Shown: one piece after another, positions 16,569-25,341 of the stretch | How positions within the stretch are numbered: the stretch's first letter is position 1 | Layout: each line of letters starts with the position of its first letter | NCBI RefSeq assembly: GCF_031457955.1 | Contig: NZ_JAVDXN010000005.1 | Coordinates: 310,001 to 374,000, forward strand | Source of the DNA: Mixta sp031457955 | Lineage (GTDB): Bacteria; Pseudomonadota; Gammaproteobacteria; Enterobacterales; Enterobacteriaceae | Direction of reading: 5' to 3' | DNA: 64,000 bases | The notes under the pieces: generated by a model | Seen by the model: only the letters and a program-made list of their open reading frames with translations | Told to the model about the DNA's origin: nothing | The model's database searches: none | Translations under genes and position numbers: made by a program

Positions 16569-17722
16569 TGCGTTTTGTTGATGAGTTCCGCGATGCAAAA
16601 CTGGCGGAAACGCTGCTTGAACGTCTGCATCAGCGGGCGGCGCAGCTGCCGTTTACGGCAGAAAAACCAATGCAAATTATGGAAGTGTGCGGCGGACATA
16701 CGCACGCCATCTTTAAATTTGGTCTGGATAAGCTGATACCGCCGCAATTGGCGTTTATTCACGGGCCGGGCTGTCCGGTTTGCGTGCTGCCGATGGGGCG
16801 CATTGATGCCTGCTGTGAAATTGCCGCACAGCCGCAGGTGATTTTTTGCACCTTTGGCGATGCGCTACGCGTGCCGGGTAAGCAGGGATCGCTGATGCAG
16901 GCACGTGAGCGCGGTGCGGATGTGCGGGTGGTTTATTCGCCGCTGGATGCGCTGGCGCTGGCGCGGCAACATCCACAGCGTCAGGTGGTCTTTTTCGCGC
17001 TGGGTTTTGAAACCACCATGCCGGTCACCGCCGTGACGCTACAGCAGGCGCGGCGCGAAAAGCTCACGAATTTTAGCGTTTTTTGCCAGCACATCAGCCT
17101 GATACCCACGTTGCGCAGCCTGTTACAGCAGGAAGATATGCGCATTGACGCCTTCCTTGCGCCAGGTCATGTCAGCATGGTGATCGGCACCGCGCCCTAT
17201 CTGTTTATCAATCAACAGTTCGGCAAGCCGCTGGTGGTTAGCGGATTTGAGCCGCTGGATATGCTGCACGGTCTGCTGATGCTGGTGGAGCAGGTATGCG
17301 AGGCGCGCTGTGCCACGGAAAACCAGTATCGACGCGTGGTGCCGCCAGCGGGCAATCCGCTGGCGCAGCAGGCGATGCGCGAGGTGTTCCAGCTGGGCGG
17401 CAGCAGCGAATGGCGCGGGCTGGGGCTGATCGAGGCATCCGGCATTTCCCTGACGCCCGCCTATGCCGATTTTGACGCAGAACGGCGCTTTCATCCCCAG
17501 GCACAGGCCGTGGCGGACGATCCGCGCGCCCGCTGCGGCGAGGTGCTGACCGGACGCTGTAAACCGCATCAGTGCCCGCTGTTTGGTCGCGTCTGTACGC
17601 CGCATAACGCCTTTGGCGCGCTGATGGTCTCGTCTGAAGGAGCGTGCGCCGCCTGGTATCAATACCGACACCAGGAAACAAGCCCGGAACTTTCCCAACA
17701 TCAACAGAGGATTGCAGGATGA
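16568..17722 (+). CDS. hypD: Fe-(CN)2CO assembly scaffold HypD
   Basis: Iron-sulphur protein on which the diatomic ligands are assembled on iron. 384 residues. Recognisable motifs are MEVCGGHTHAIFKFG and HGPGCPVCVLPMG near the N-terminus, PGHVSMVIG in the middle, and the C-terminal cysteine set in CGEVLTGRCKPHQCPLFGRVC. The stop overlaps the hypE start (ATGA). The C-terminus is about ten residues longer than that of E. coli HypD. Confidence 0.95.
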   Translation: MRFVDEFRDAKLAETLLERLHQRAAQLPFTAEKPMQIMEVCGGHTHAIFKFGLDKLIPPQLAFIHGPGCPVCVLPMGRIDACCEIAAQPQVIFCTFGDALRVPGKQGSLMQARERGADVRVVYSPLDALALARQHPQRQVVFFALGFETTMPVTAVTLQQARREKLTNFSVFCQHISLIPTLRSLLQQEDMRIDAFLAPGHVSMVIGTAPYLFINQQFGKPLVVSGFEPLDMLHGLLMLVEQVCEARCATENQYRRVVPPAGNPLAQQAMREVFQLGGSSEWRGLGLIEASGISLTPAYADFDAERRFHPQAQAVADDPRARCGEVLTGRCKPHQCPLFGRVCTPHNAFGALMVSSEGACAAWYQYRHQETSPELSQHQQRIAG

Positions 17723-18756
17723 ATCAGCAACAGCCCGCCCGCTCGCAGCAGGTGGTTACGATGGCGCACGGCAGCGGCGGACGCGCTATGCAGCAGATGA
17801 TTGAACGAATGTTTCTTTCTGCTTTCGCCAACCCCTGGCTGGATGAGCGTGAAGATAGCGCTCGCCTCTCTATCGCCGATCTTGGTCAGCAGGGCGATCG
17901 GCTGGCCTTTACCACCGACAGCTATGTTATTGATCCGATCTTTTTCCCCGGCGGCAATATTGGCACGCTGGCGGTGTGCGGCACGGCAAACGATCTGGCG
18001 GTGTGCGGCGCAACGCCGAACTATCTCTCCTGTGGTTTTATTCTGGAGGAGGGGCTGGCGCTTGACGATTTGCAGGCGATTGTTAACGCCATGGCGCAAA
18101 CGGCGCAGGCCGCCGGTATCGCCATCGTTACCGGCGATACCAAAGTGGTGCAGCGCGGCGCCGCCGATAAAATTTTTATTAACACCGCGGGTATTGGCGC
18201 GATCCCTGCGACGGTGAACTGGGCGGCAAAAAACATTCAGCCCGGCGATAAGATTGTGGTGAGCGGCACGCTTGGCGATCACGGTGCCGCCATCCTTAAT
18301 CTGCGTGAAGGTTTGGGCATGGATTTGGGCGTGCAAAGCGACTGTGCGGTGCTGGCGCCGTTAATTGCGCCGCTGCGCGCAGGCTCTGGCGTACATGCCC
18401 TGCGTGACGCCACGCGCGGTGGCGTTAACGCCATTCTGCATGAGTTCGCCGAAGCCTGCGGATATGGAATAACGATTGATGAAGCCGCGCTGCCGGTTAA
18501 ACCCGCGGTAAGAGGGATTTGCGAGCTGCTGGGGCTGGAGCCGCTGAATTTTGCCAATGAAGGGAAAGTGGTGCTGGCGGTTGCGGCTGAGGCGGAAGAG
18601 GCGGTGCTGAACCTGCTGCGTCGCCATCCGCTGGGCGTGGATGCGGCAACGATTGGGGAGGTGACCCCTACGCCGCAGGTTACGCTGCGCGGCTTACTGG
18701 GCGTATCGCGCCAGCTAATGTTGCCGCATGCGGAACCTTTACCTCGCATTTGTTGA
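17719..18756 (+). CDS. hypE: Carbamoyl dehydratase HypE
   Basis: Converts the carbamoyl group delivered by HypF to a thiocyanate on its own C-terminal cysteine. 345 residues with the PurM-like fold: ATP-binding motifs in HGSGGRAM, TDSYVIDPIFFPGGNIGTLAVCGT and DATRGGVNA. The protein ends in the required PRIC. I start at MNQQQPARS, whose ATG overlaps the hypD stop and follows AGAGG. The N-terminus is slightly longer than in E. coli. Confidence 0.95.
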   Translation: MNQQQPARSQQVVTMAHGSGGRAMQQMIERMFLSAFANPWLDEREDSARLSIADLGQQGDRLAFTTDSYVIDPIFFPGGNIGTLAVCGTANDLAVCGATPNYLSCGFILEEGLALDDLQAIVNAMAQTAQAAGIAIVTGDTKVVQRGAADKIFINTAGIGAIPATVNWAAKNIQPGDKIVVSGTLGDHGAAILNLREGLGMDLGVQSDCAVLAPLIAPLRAGSGVHALRDATRGGVNAILHEFAEACGYGITIDEAALPVKPAVRGICELLGLEPLNFANEGKVVLAVAAEAEEAVLNLLRRHPLGVDAATIGEVTPTPQVTLRGLLGVSRQLMLPHAEPLPRIC

Positions 18757-18832
18757 TCTCGCCTGGGATGGTGTATGACGAAGGGCGTAAGATCCCCCTT
18801 CCTTTCTGTTAATCCATTGCTGTTCAACATCC

Positions 18833-20938
18833 ATGCTAGCGAAAAAAAATGCTGTCTACAGTGCAACGATGAGCACGAAAAAACACAAAGGCGTACTTGA
18901 GCTGACGCGCACCTTGCTTCAACAACCGTCTATGGCCGCGTTAACCGAAACCCTGAATCAACTGGTGCTAAACACCGGTATTGCCGAGAAGGTTTCGCTG
19001 GTGCTGTTTAACGATCGGAGCGAACGCGTGAGTTTTTACGGCATGGATGCGCGCCATCAACCGCTCTGTTACAAAGATGAAACCCTGTTGGCGACCGGGC
19101 CGGTCAATGCGCTGCTGCACAATCCGCAGATTCAGGTCTGGCGTAGCGAGGCATTACATCAGCGCTATCCGCAACTGGCGGTGCTCAACCTTTATCCACT
19201 GTTCACCGATTACTGCCTGGTGCCGTTGCAGGCCTCTGCGGGGCTGTTGGGCGGCTGCGAGTTTTTTCGGCAACATGCGCAGCCCTTCACGGAAGAGGAT
19301 AAAGAGGGGCTGCATCAGCTCTGTACGCTGGTGGCTATTGCCATCGAACAGATCCAGCTACGGGAAAAGATGCAGCTACAACAGTCGCTGCTGCGCCATG
19401 AGCGCGACGATTTCAGTATTCTGGTGGATATCACCAATGCGGTGCTGTCAAAGCTGGATTTAGATGAACTGACCGGCGAAATCGCCAAGGTTATTCATCA
19501 CTTTTTTCATATCAATGCCATCAGCATTGTGCTGTGCGACGCCGGTAAAGAGAGCGAACAGGCCAGCGTATATGCCACGCACTATGTGCAGGCACATCTG
19601 GCGAAGCGTGAGCAGTCGCGCAAAGATCTGGCCGGTTCGCTGGAACAGCAGGTGATGAAAAGCGGCGAAATGTCGCTGACCAGCGTAGAACCGTCGAAAA
19701 AGCGGCAAGGCGAGCAGGGCAGCCTGTTTCAGCAGCTCTGGGCGGATCAGGTGAAAACGCTCTGTATTTTACCGCTGCGTTTTGGTCATAAAACACTGGG
19801 CGTGCTGAAACTGGCGCAGCCTCAGCCCGATAATTTTAATGCGGCCAATCTGCGGGTGTTACAGCAGATCGCTGAGCGTATTGCCATTGCGGTTGATAAT
19901 GCGTTGGCCTATCAGGAAATCAAAAGCCTGAAAGAGAAGTTGCAGCATGAAAACCGTTATCTGACCGAGCAGATCAACAGCGAAAGCGCTGACTTCTGCG
20001 ATATTGTCGGGCGCAGCCCGCGCATGTCAGAAGTGCTGAAACAGGTGCAAATTGTCGCCAAAAGCGACTGTTCAGTGCTGATCCTGGGCGAAACCGGCAC
20101 CGGCAAAGAGCTGATAGCCAGAGCGATACATCATTTGAGCGAGCGACGCGATCGGCGCATGGTGAAGATGAATTGCGCCGCCATGCCAGCCGGACTGATG
20201 GAAAGCGATCTGTTCGGCCATGAAAAAGGGGCATTTACCGGCGCCACCTCACAGCGGATGGGACGTTTTGAACTGGCCGATGAAGGCACGCTGTTTCTGG
20301 ATGAGGTGGGTGAAATCCCGCTGGAGCTGCAGCCCAAGCTGCTGCGTATCCTGCAGGAGCAGGAGTTTGAACGGGTGGGCGGCAGTAAACAGATCTCGGT
20401 GAACGTGCGGGTAATTGCTGCCACCAACCGCGATCTACAGCAGATGGTGAATGATAAAACGTTCCGCAGCGATCTCTATTACCGGTTAAATGTTTTCCCT
20501 ATCGTGATCCCGCCGCTACGTGAACGCCCGGAAGATATTCCGCAGTTAGTGAAATATCTGACGCATAAGATCTCCCGGCGTATGAAGCGGACCATTGAGA
20601 GTATCCCGGCGCATACCCTACGCCAGTTGAGCCAGATGCCGTGGCCGGGCAATGTGCGTGAGCTGGAAAATGTTATTGAGCGCGCGGTGCTGCTTACTCA
20701 GGGCAGCGTGTTAGATTTGCCGCTGCCAGCGCTCGACGCGCCCGTTGCCATGGCCGCCGCCGCCGCGCCTGCTGCTGCCGTGGCAATTCAGGAGACCGAC
20801 GAGCGCGAACGCATTCTGCAAGTGCTGAAAGAGACCAACGGCGTGGTTGCCGGGCCGCGTGGGGCAGCCTGTCGATTAGGATTAAAGCGCACCACATTGC
20901 TGTCGCGCATGAAAAAACTAGGCATTAAGGCGAAGTAA
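18833..20938 (+). CDS. fhlA: Formate-responsive sigma-54 activator FhlA
   Basis: Transcriptional activator of the FHL regulon. About 701 residues: an N-terminal formate-sensing region with two GAF-like domains (about 1-375), an AAA+ domain (about 390-625) with Walker A GETGTGKE at 419-426, the GAFTGA loop that contacts sigma-54 and FLDEVGE, and a C-terminal helix-turn-helix (GAACRLGLKRTTLLSRMKKLG). No good ribosome site precedes either the ATG at 18833 or the one at 18869, so the start is uncertain by 12 codons. It lies 76 bp after hypE in the same unit, giving a positive feedback loop. Confidence 0.94.
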   Translation: MLAKKNAVYSATMSTKKHKGVLELTRTLLQQPSMAALTETLNQLVLNTGIAEKVSLVLFNDRSERVSFYGMDARHQPLCYKDETLLATGPVNALLHNPQIQVWRSEALHQRYPQLAVLNLYPLFTDYCLVPLQASAGLLGGCEFFRQHAQPFTEEDKEGLHQLCTLVAIAIEQIQLREKMQLQQSLLRHERDDFSILVDITNAVLSKLDLDELTGEIAKVIHHFFHINAISIVLCDAGKESEQASVYATHYVQAHLAKREQSRKDLAGSLEQQVMKSGEMSLTSVEPSKKRQGEQGSLFQQLWADQVKTLCILPLRFGHKTLGVLKLAQPQPDNFNAANLRVLQQIAERIAIAVDNALAYQEIKSLKEKLQHENRYLTEQINSESADFCDIVGRSPRMSEVLKQVQIVAKSDCSVLILGETGTGKELIARAIHHLSERRDRRMVKMNCAAMPAGLMESDLFGHEKGAFTGATSQRMGRFELADEGTLFLDEVGEIPLELQPKLLRILQEQEFERVGGSKQISVNVRVIAATNRDLQQMVNDKTFRSDLYYRLNVFPIVIPPLRERPEDIPQLVKYLTHKISRRMKRTIESIPAHTLRQLSQMPWPGNVRELENVIERAVLLTQGSVLDLPLPALDAPVAMAAAAAPAAAVAIQETDERERILQVLKETNGVVAGPRGAACRLGLKRTTLLSRMKKLGIKAK

Positions 20939-21044
20939 ACCGCGTGCCAGCCGGGTGGGCGATCGGTCACGAAGAGTGCGGCGAAGCAGCAGGCGGTATC
21001 GTCAGCTAAGCTAAGCATCAGTTAGCATACGCAGAGGCAGGATA

Positions 21045-21866
21045 ATGGCGGAGATAAAACTTGTTGCAGTAGATATGGACGGCACGTTCCTTGACGATGG
21101 GAAAAATTATAACCGTGCGCGCTTTGCCGAACAGTATGCAGCGCTGAAGGCGCGCGGCATTCGCTTTGTTGTCGCCAGCGGCAACCAGTATTATCAGCTA
21201 CGAAGCTTTTTTCCGGATATCGCGCATGAGATCGCCTTTGTGGCGGAAAATGGCGCTTATATCGTCGAGGCGGGCGAGGATCGCTTTGTCGGTGAGTTTC
21301 CGCAGGGCGACGTGGCGAAAATTATCGATACCCTGGCGCGCGGTAACTATCCTGAGCTGAATTATGTGCTGTGCGGCTATCACAGCGCCTGGTATTTCTC
21401 TTCTACGCCCGCCGTCTATCTGGAAAAAATGCGTCGCTACTGTCATCGCCTTCAGCCAACCGAACGGCTGGATGACATTGACGATCGCCTGTTTAAATTT
21501 GCGCTGAATCTCTCGGATGAGTACGTTTCTGTGCTGATGGCGGATATTGAGCGGCATCATGCCGGCGTTGCGACCGCCGTCACCAGCGGTCATGGCTCGG
21601 TTGATCTGATTATTCCGGGTTTGCATAAAGCGCACGGGCTGGCGCTGTTGCAGCAGCGCTGGGGGATATCCCACGAGCAGGTGGTGGCGTTTGGCGACGG
21701 CGGCAACGACCTGGAGATGTTAAACCAGGCCGGATTCGGTTACGCGATGGCTAACGCGCCGGACAGGGTAAAGGCGGCGGCGGGGTACCAGGCGCCCTCA
21801 AACAATCAAGAGGGCGTGCTGGAGGTGATTCAACAGCTGCTGGAAGGGCGAGGGGCCTTCGCTTAA
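21045..21866 (+). CDS. ybiV: Cof-type HAD phosphatase, YbiV-like
   Basis: 273-residue HAD-IIB hydrolase. Catalytic aspartates D10 and D12 lie in VDMDGTFLDDG. ASGNQYYQL, FVAENGA and FGDGGNDLEML complete the family motifs. It resembles E. coli YbiV, a sugar-phosphate phosphatase, more than the other Cof paralogues, but the identity is only moderate and the substrate is unknown. It begins 106 bp after fhlA and is not obviously part of the FHL unit. Its stop overlaps the stop of the convergent alcohol dehydrogenase gene by 3-4 bp, with no terminator between them. Confidence 0.8.
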   Translation: MAEIKLVAVDMDGTFLDDGKNYNRARFAEQYAALKARGIRFVVASGNQYYQLRSFFPDIAHEIAFVAENGAYIVEAGEDRFVGEFPQGDVAKIIDTLARGNYPELNYVLCGYHSAWYFSSTPAVYLEKMRRYCHRLQPTERLDDIDDRLFKFALNLSDEYVSVLMADIERHHAGVATAVTSGHGSVDLIIPGLHKAHGLALLQQRWGISHEQVVAFGDGGNDLEMLNQAGFGYAMANAPDRVKAAAGYQAPSNNQEGVLEVIQQLLEGRGAFA

Positions 21867-23020
21867 GCCGTGCAGCTGTAGGCCTGTTGCAGCATCCAGC
21901 GCTGTTGCTCGGCGCTGTAATTGACCAGCGAATTTTTACTGTTGGCGCGCGCCAGTATCCACTCGACGTCACTGGCGCTCAACGGCGGTTTTTGCTGCCA
22001 GAAAGGAAACGGCGCATGTTGCTGGAGCCACTGCGCCAGGGCGCTTGCGGGTTCCGGGTGCGTTACGCCAAATAACGCCAGCTGTAGCTCCGCCATTAAT
22101 GCCTGCTGTTGCGGATGCGCGCTATTATCCAGCAGCGCTAAAAAGGGAAGCAGTAAGCGGCCACAGACTTCACCGTGATGATACGCCTTGATCGCGCCCA
22201 GCTCGCCCGCGATGCCGTGGATCACGCCCAAACCCGCCATGCTCAGGCTTAAGCCGCCCAGCCATGACGCCATCAGCATCGCTTCGCGCGCCTCGGCGCC
22301 TTGTTGGTCCTGACGATGCAGATTCGGCCAGCCTTTAATAAACTGCCGCATGCCGTTAAGCGCGGTTTCGCGGGTAAAGAGGTTCCCTTTGGCGGAAAGC
22401 CAGGCTTCAAACAGATGCGTAAAGGTATCAATGGCGCAGCAGGCCAGCACCTTATCCGGCGCGCCAGCCAGTAAATCCGCATCCAGGATAGCAATTTGCG
22501 GCACAAAATTCGCATGACGCAGAGAGGCTTTCACCTTGATATCGCCCTGGTCAGTCACCACCGCGTTCTGCGTGACTTCACTACCGGTGCCAGCCGTGGT
22601 GGGTATGGCAATCACGGGCAATGTCGCACCGCTGACCGGCGTATCGCCCACTTTCTCCAGATAACGCAGGGTATTCAACGGATACTGGCTCACCGCAGCG
22701 AAAGCTTTGGCGGCGTCCAGCACGCTGCCGCCGCCGATTGCTACCACACGTTCTACTTTGCCACGCCAGCGCGCGACCCAGCGATCGATATCATCCGGCG
22801 AAGCTTCGCGGGTAACCACCTCATGGCCGATTAGCAATGGCTGAAGCGCCGGAGCGATGGCGGCGTAATGGGTGCTGTTCAGAAAGGAGCGGCCGCAAAA
22901 TAACAGCGTCGCCTGCGGTGTCTGCTGAAGAAGCGGTAGCAGCTGTTGCAGGCTGCCGCGGCCAAAAAAAGTTTGTCGGTTAGTAATCGTCTGGCTGGTT
23001 AACACGTTTAGTCCCGCCAT
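21863..23020 (-). CDS. Iron-containing alcohol dehydrogenase family protein
   Basis: 385-residue group III (Fe-type) dehydrogenase that would oxidise an alcohol or reduce an aldehyde with NAD(P). It shows the dinucleotide motif GGGS (97-100), PTTAGTGSEVT (140-150) and metal ligands at the positions of FucO Asp196, His200, His263 and His277, namely D198, H202, H268 and H282. The residue equivalent to FucO His267 is G272, which is unusual and may signal a different substrate. No good ribosome site precedes the ATG. Divergent from gntT, so it could be co-regulated with gluconate uptake, but this is only proximity. Confidence 0.82.
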   Translation of the reverse strand: MAGLNVLTSQTITNRQTFFGRGSLQQLLPLLQQTPQATLLFCGRSFLNSTHYAAIAPALQPLLIGHEVVTREASPDDIDRWVARWRGKVERVVAIGGGSVLDAAKAFAAVSQYPLNTLRYLEKVGDTPVSGATLPVIAIPTTAGTGSEVTQNAVVTDQGDIKVKASLRHANFVPQIAILDADLLAGAPDKVLACCAIDTFTHLFEAWLSAKGNLFTRETALNGMRQFIKGWPNLHRQDQQGAEAREAMLMASWLGGLSLSMAGLGVIHGIAGELGAIKAYHHGEVCGRLLLPFLALLDNSAHPQQQALMAELQLALFGVTHPEPASALAQWLQQHAPFPFWQQKPPLSASDVEWILARANSKNSLVNYSAEQQRWMLQQAYSCTA

Positions 23021-23155
23021 GGTTTTTTAAGGAGAGAAGAGTTTACCAGCCTGGCGCTGCGCTATGGATAGCAACCCGCGGTTAACACAGCGGTAAAAAG
23101 TTGATCACCTTCGCAAATTAATAATTCTCCTCACGGCGCAGATTCCAGTGACAAT

Positions 23156-23185
23156 TTGTTACCGCTACCATGTTATCGGTAACAA
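23156..23185. promoter_or_regulatory. Tandem GntR operators of gntT
   Basis: Two imperfect copies of the GntR consensus ATGTTACCGATAACAT overlap by two bases: TTGTTACCGCTACCAT (23156-23171) and ATGTTATCGGTAACAA (23170-23185), each with 13 of 16 matches. E. coli gntT likewise has two GntR sites. They lie about 115 bp upstream of the gntT start, so gluconate should relieve repression. Confidence 0.75.
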
Positions 23186-23296
23186 TATGGCAGGGCGTTC
23201 ATTTGCTGCTAAGTATGTCACTCAGTTTATTCCTGTCGTGACCCACAATGATAAAGTCGGTCGTTATTCCTGGCGGCCATTCACCGGAGAAAAATT

Positions 23297-24613
23297 ATGC
23301 CATTAGTTATCGTTGCGGTTGGGGTCGCGCTACTGCTCCTGCTAATGATTCGCTTCAAGCTTAATGGATTTATCGCGCTGATCCTGGTTGCGCTGCTGGT
23401 GGGCGTTATGCAGGGCATGCCGGTTGATAAGGTGATCGCCTCCATCAAAGCGGGCGTTGGCAGCACCCTTGGCGGCCTGGCGCTGATCATGGGCTTTGGC
23501 GCGATGCTGGGGAAACTGCTGGCGGACTGCGGCGGCGCACAGCGGATTGCCACCACGCTTATCGCTAAATTTGGGCAGCGTCATATTCAGTGGGCGGTGG
23601 TGTTAACCGGCTTTACCGTGGGTTTTGCCCTGTTCTATGAGGTGGGTTTTGTGCTGATGCTGCCGCTGGTTTTCAGTATCGCCGCCTCTGCGCGCGTGCC
23701 GCTACTCTATGTCGGCGTGCCGATGGCTACCGCCTTATCCGTTACCCATGGCTTTCTGCCGCCGCATCCGGGTCCAACCGCTATCGCCACGCTGTTCGAC
23801 GCCGATATGGGCAAAACCCTGCTGTTTGGTACGCTGCTGGCGATCCCGACGGTGATTCTGGCGGGGCCGGTTTATGCGCGCTTCTTGAAAAATATCGATA
23901 AGCCAATCCCGGAAGGGCTGTATAACCCGAAAACCTTTAGCGAAGCGGAAATGCCGGGTTTTGGCGTGAGCGTCTGGACGGCACTTGTGCCGGTTATTCT
24001 GATGGCGTTACGCGCGGTGGCGGAAATGGTGCTGCCAAAAGGTCATGTTCTGCTGCCCTGGGCTGAGTTCTTTGGCGATCCGGTGATGGCAACGCTGATT
24101 GCCGTGTTAATTGGCATTTTCACTTTTGGTCTGAATCGTGGCCGCAGTATGGATGAGGTGATGAATACGCTGGCTGACTCCATCAAGATCATCGCCATGA
24201 TGCTGCTGATTATCGGCGGTGGCGGCGCGTTTAAACAGGTGCTGGTGGACAGCGGCGTGGATAAATATATTGCCGGGCTGATGCACGCTACCAACCTGTC
24301 GCCTATTTTCATGGCCTGGTCGATTGCCGCCGTGCTGCGTATCGCGCTGGGATCGGCTACCGTCGCGGCGATTACCGCCGGTGGTATTGTCGCGCCGCTG
24401 ATCGCCACCTCTGGCGCCAGCCCGGAGCTGATGGTGATCGCCGTAGGGGCCGGTAGCGTGATTTTCTCGCACGTTAATGACCCAGGCTTTTGGCTGTTTA
24501 AAGAGTACTTTAACCTGACTATCGGCGAAACCATACGCTCCTGGTCAGCACTGGAAACCATTATTTCCGTGTGCGGCCTGGTGGGATGTTTACTGTTGTC
24601 CGCCGTTATCTAA
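23297..24613 (+). CDS. gntT: High-affinity gluconate:H+ symporter GntT
   Basis: 438-residue inner-membrane permease of the GntP family with about 12-14 hydrophobic segments. It matches E. coli GntT very closely throughout (MPLVIVA start, HGFLPPHPGPTAIA, GGGGAFKQVLVDSGVDKYI, NDPGFWLFKEYFNLT). A GGAGA site precedes the ATG. Two GntR operators upstream support gluconate control. No gluconate kinase gene lies nearby, so the kinase must be elsewhere. Confidence 0.95.
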   Translation: MPLVIVAVGVALLLLLMIRFKLNGFIALILVALLVGVMQGMPVDKVIASIKAGVGSTLGGLALIMGFGAMLGKLLADCGGAQRIATTLIAKFGQRHIQWAVVLTGFTVGFALFYEVGFVLMLPLVFSIAASARVPLLYVGVPMATALSVTHGFLPPHPGPTAIATLFDADMGKTLLFGTLLAIPTVILAGPVYARFLKNIDKPIPEGLYNPKTFSEAEMPGFGVSVWTALVPVILMALRAVAEMVLPKGHVLLPWAEFFGDPVMATLIAVLIGIFTFGLNRGRSMDEVMNTLADSIKIIAMMLLIIGGGGAFKQVLVDSGVDKYIAGLMHATNLSPIFMAWSIAAVLRIALGSATVAAITAGGIVAPLIATSGASPELMVIAVGAGSVIFSHVNDPGFWLFKEYFNLTIGETIRSWSALETIISVCGLVGCLLLSAVI

Positions 24614-24620
24614 GTTAACG

Positions 24621-24657
24621 CAGTCGCGCAGCCCGCTATCCCTCAGCTGCGCGACTG
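24621..24657. terminator. Hairpin between convergent gntT and the 81-residue ORF
   Basis: CAGTCGCGCAGC and GCTGCGCGACTG form a perfect 12-bp stem with a 13-nt loop, 8 bp past the gntT stop. No T run follows on either strand, so it is a weak or rho-assisted terminator or an mRNA-stabilising 3' hairpin. Confidence 0.45.
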
Positions 24658-24700
24658 GCCGAAGCATTTCACATCACGGGGCACGCAGCGGCCCCGCTGT

Positions 24701-24946
24701 TTAATGCGGCTGGGTAAATCCTGCTTTAATCATCTGCTCGCGCAGCGCCTGTGTGATTTCACGGTTACCGCCGGTGATCGGGAAGATCACGTTATTGACC
24801 ACATCATCCAGATAATGCTCATCAAACTCCTGTAAAGAGAGCTGATCGCCGCCCTCGTTGTTGATGGCAATGGAGCCTTTGATGTGATTACCCGCGTGGT
24901 TCGCCTTCAGGCAATACCTGCCCATATTGGTATTAATCGTACTCAT
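24701..24946 (-). CDS. Small protein of unknown function (81 residues)
   Basis: I do not recognise it. A strong AAGGAGG site 5-6 bp before the ATG argues that it is translated. The protein is soluble and slightly acidic with no membrane segment or signal peptide. Its N-terminal half is polar and glycine/asparagine-rich (NHAGNHIKGSIAINNEGG), followed by an acidic LQEFDEHYLDDVV segment and a probable C-terminal helix (EITQALREQMIKAGF). It converges on gntT and has no operon partner. Confidence 0.6.
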   Translation of the reverse strand: MSTINTNMGRYCLKANHAGNHIKGSIAINNEGGDQLSLQEFDEHYLDDVVNNVIFPITGGNREITQALREQMIKAGFTQPH

Positions 24947-25104
24947 AAAGCCTCCTTTTTACAGGCTGACAAAATGTCACTAAGAGACTGGGTTAACACC
25001 CGCATTAAGTTTAGCGGCCTTTAGTGAGCAGATCGAAGCGGCAGGGCGGGGGACGGCCGCAGGGCGCGATCTGCATCGCAAAAATGCAGAATTGTTTTTC
25101 TTAA

Positions 25105-25114
25105 CTATACTTAA
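25105..25114 (+). promoter_or_regulatory. Candidate sigma-S-type -10 element for the YohP gene
   Basis: CTATACTTAA matches the extended -10 consensus preferred by RpoS. No clear -35 box is present, which is common for this class. It would give a leader of about 100 nt before the small ORF at 25221. Confidence 0.4.
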
Positions 25115-25220
25115 GCAACAGATAACGCTGCGGTTGTTGGCAAGGTGACAAGCAGACTTTGTTAACAGTGGACCACAGCTCAATTTACTCATCGGCTGTC
25201 AGGCCTACAGGGAGAATGGA

Positions 25221-25304
25221 ATGAAAATTATACTGTGGATTATCGCGATTATCTTTATTGTTGGCTTACTGACGCTTACCGGCGTATTCAAAATCCTGTT
25301 TTAA
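25221..25304 (+). CDS. yohP: YohP-like small membrane protein (27 residues)
   Basis: A 27-codon ORF, too short for most gene finders, preceded by GGGAG at a suitable distance and followed immediately by a terminator. The peptide starts MKIILWIIAIIF and ends TGVFKILF, nearly superimposable on E. coli YohP (also 27 residues, same MKIILW start and GVFK near the end). It is a single membrane helix with a short C-terminal tail. YohP is an inner-membrane peptide of unknown role; the location here differs from E. coli. Confidence 0.85.
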   Translation: MKIILWIIAIIFIVGLLTLTGVFKILF

Positions 25305-25311
25305 TACGATT

Positions 25312-25341
25312 AGCGGCACCTCAGGCAGGTGCCGCTTTTCT
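25312..25341 (+). terminator. Rho-independent terminator after yohP
   Basis: AGCGGCACCT (25312-25321) and AGGTGCCGCT (25327-25336) form a 10-bp stem with a 5-nt loop followed by TTTCT, 7 bp past the stop codon. It reaches the 3' end of the convergent zinc-ribbon gene. Confidence 0.85.

Noticed and set aside
23028..23040. Shine-Dalgarno-like AAGGAGAGAAG on the plus strand
   Set aside because: No start codon follows within a usable distance; probably chance in the promoter region of the divergent dehydrogenase.
24980..25192. 70-codon minus-strand frame upstream of the YohP gene
   Set aside because: No ribosome site, and it covers the probable promoter of yohP.
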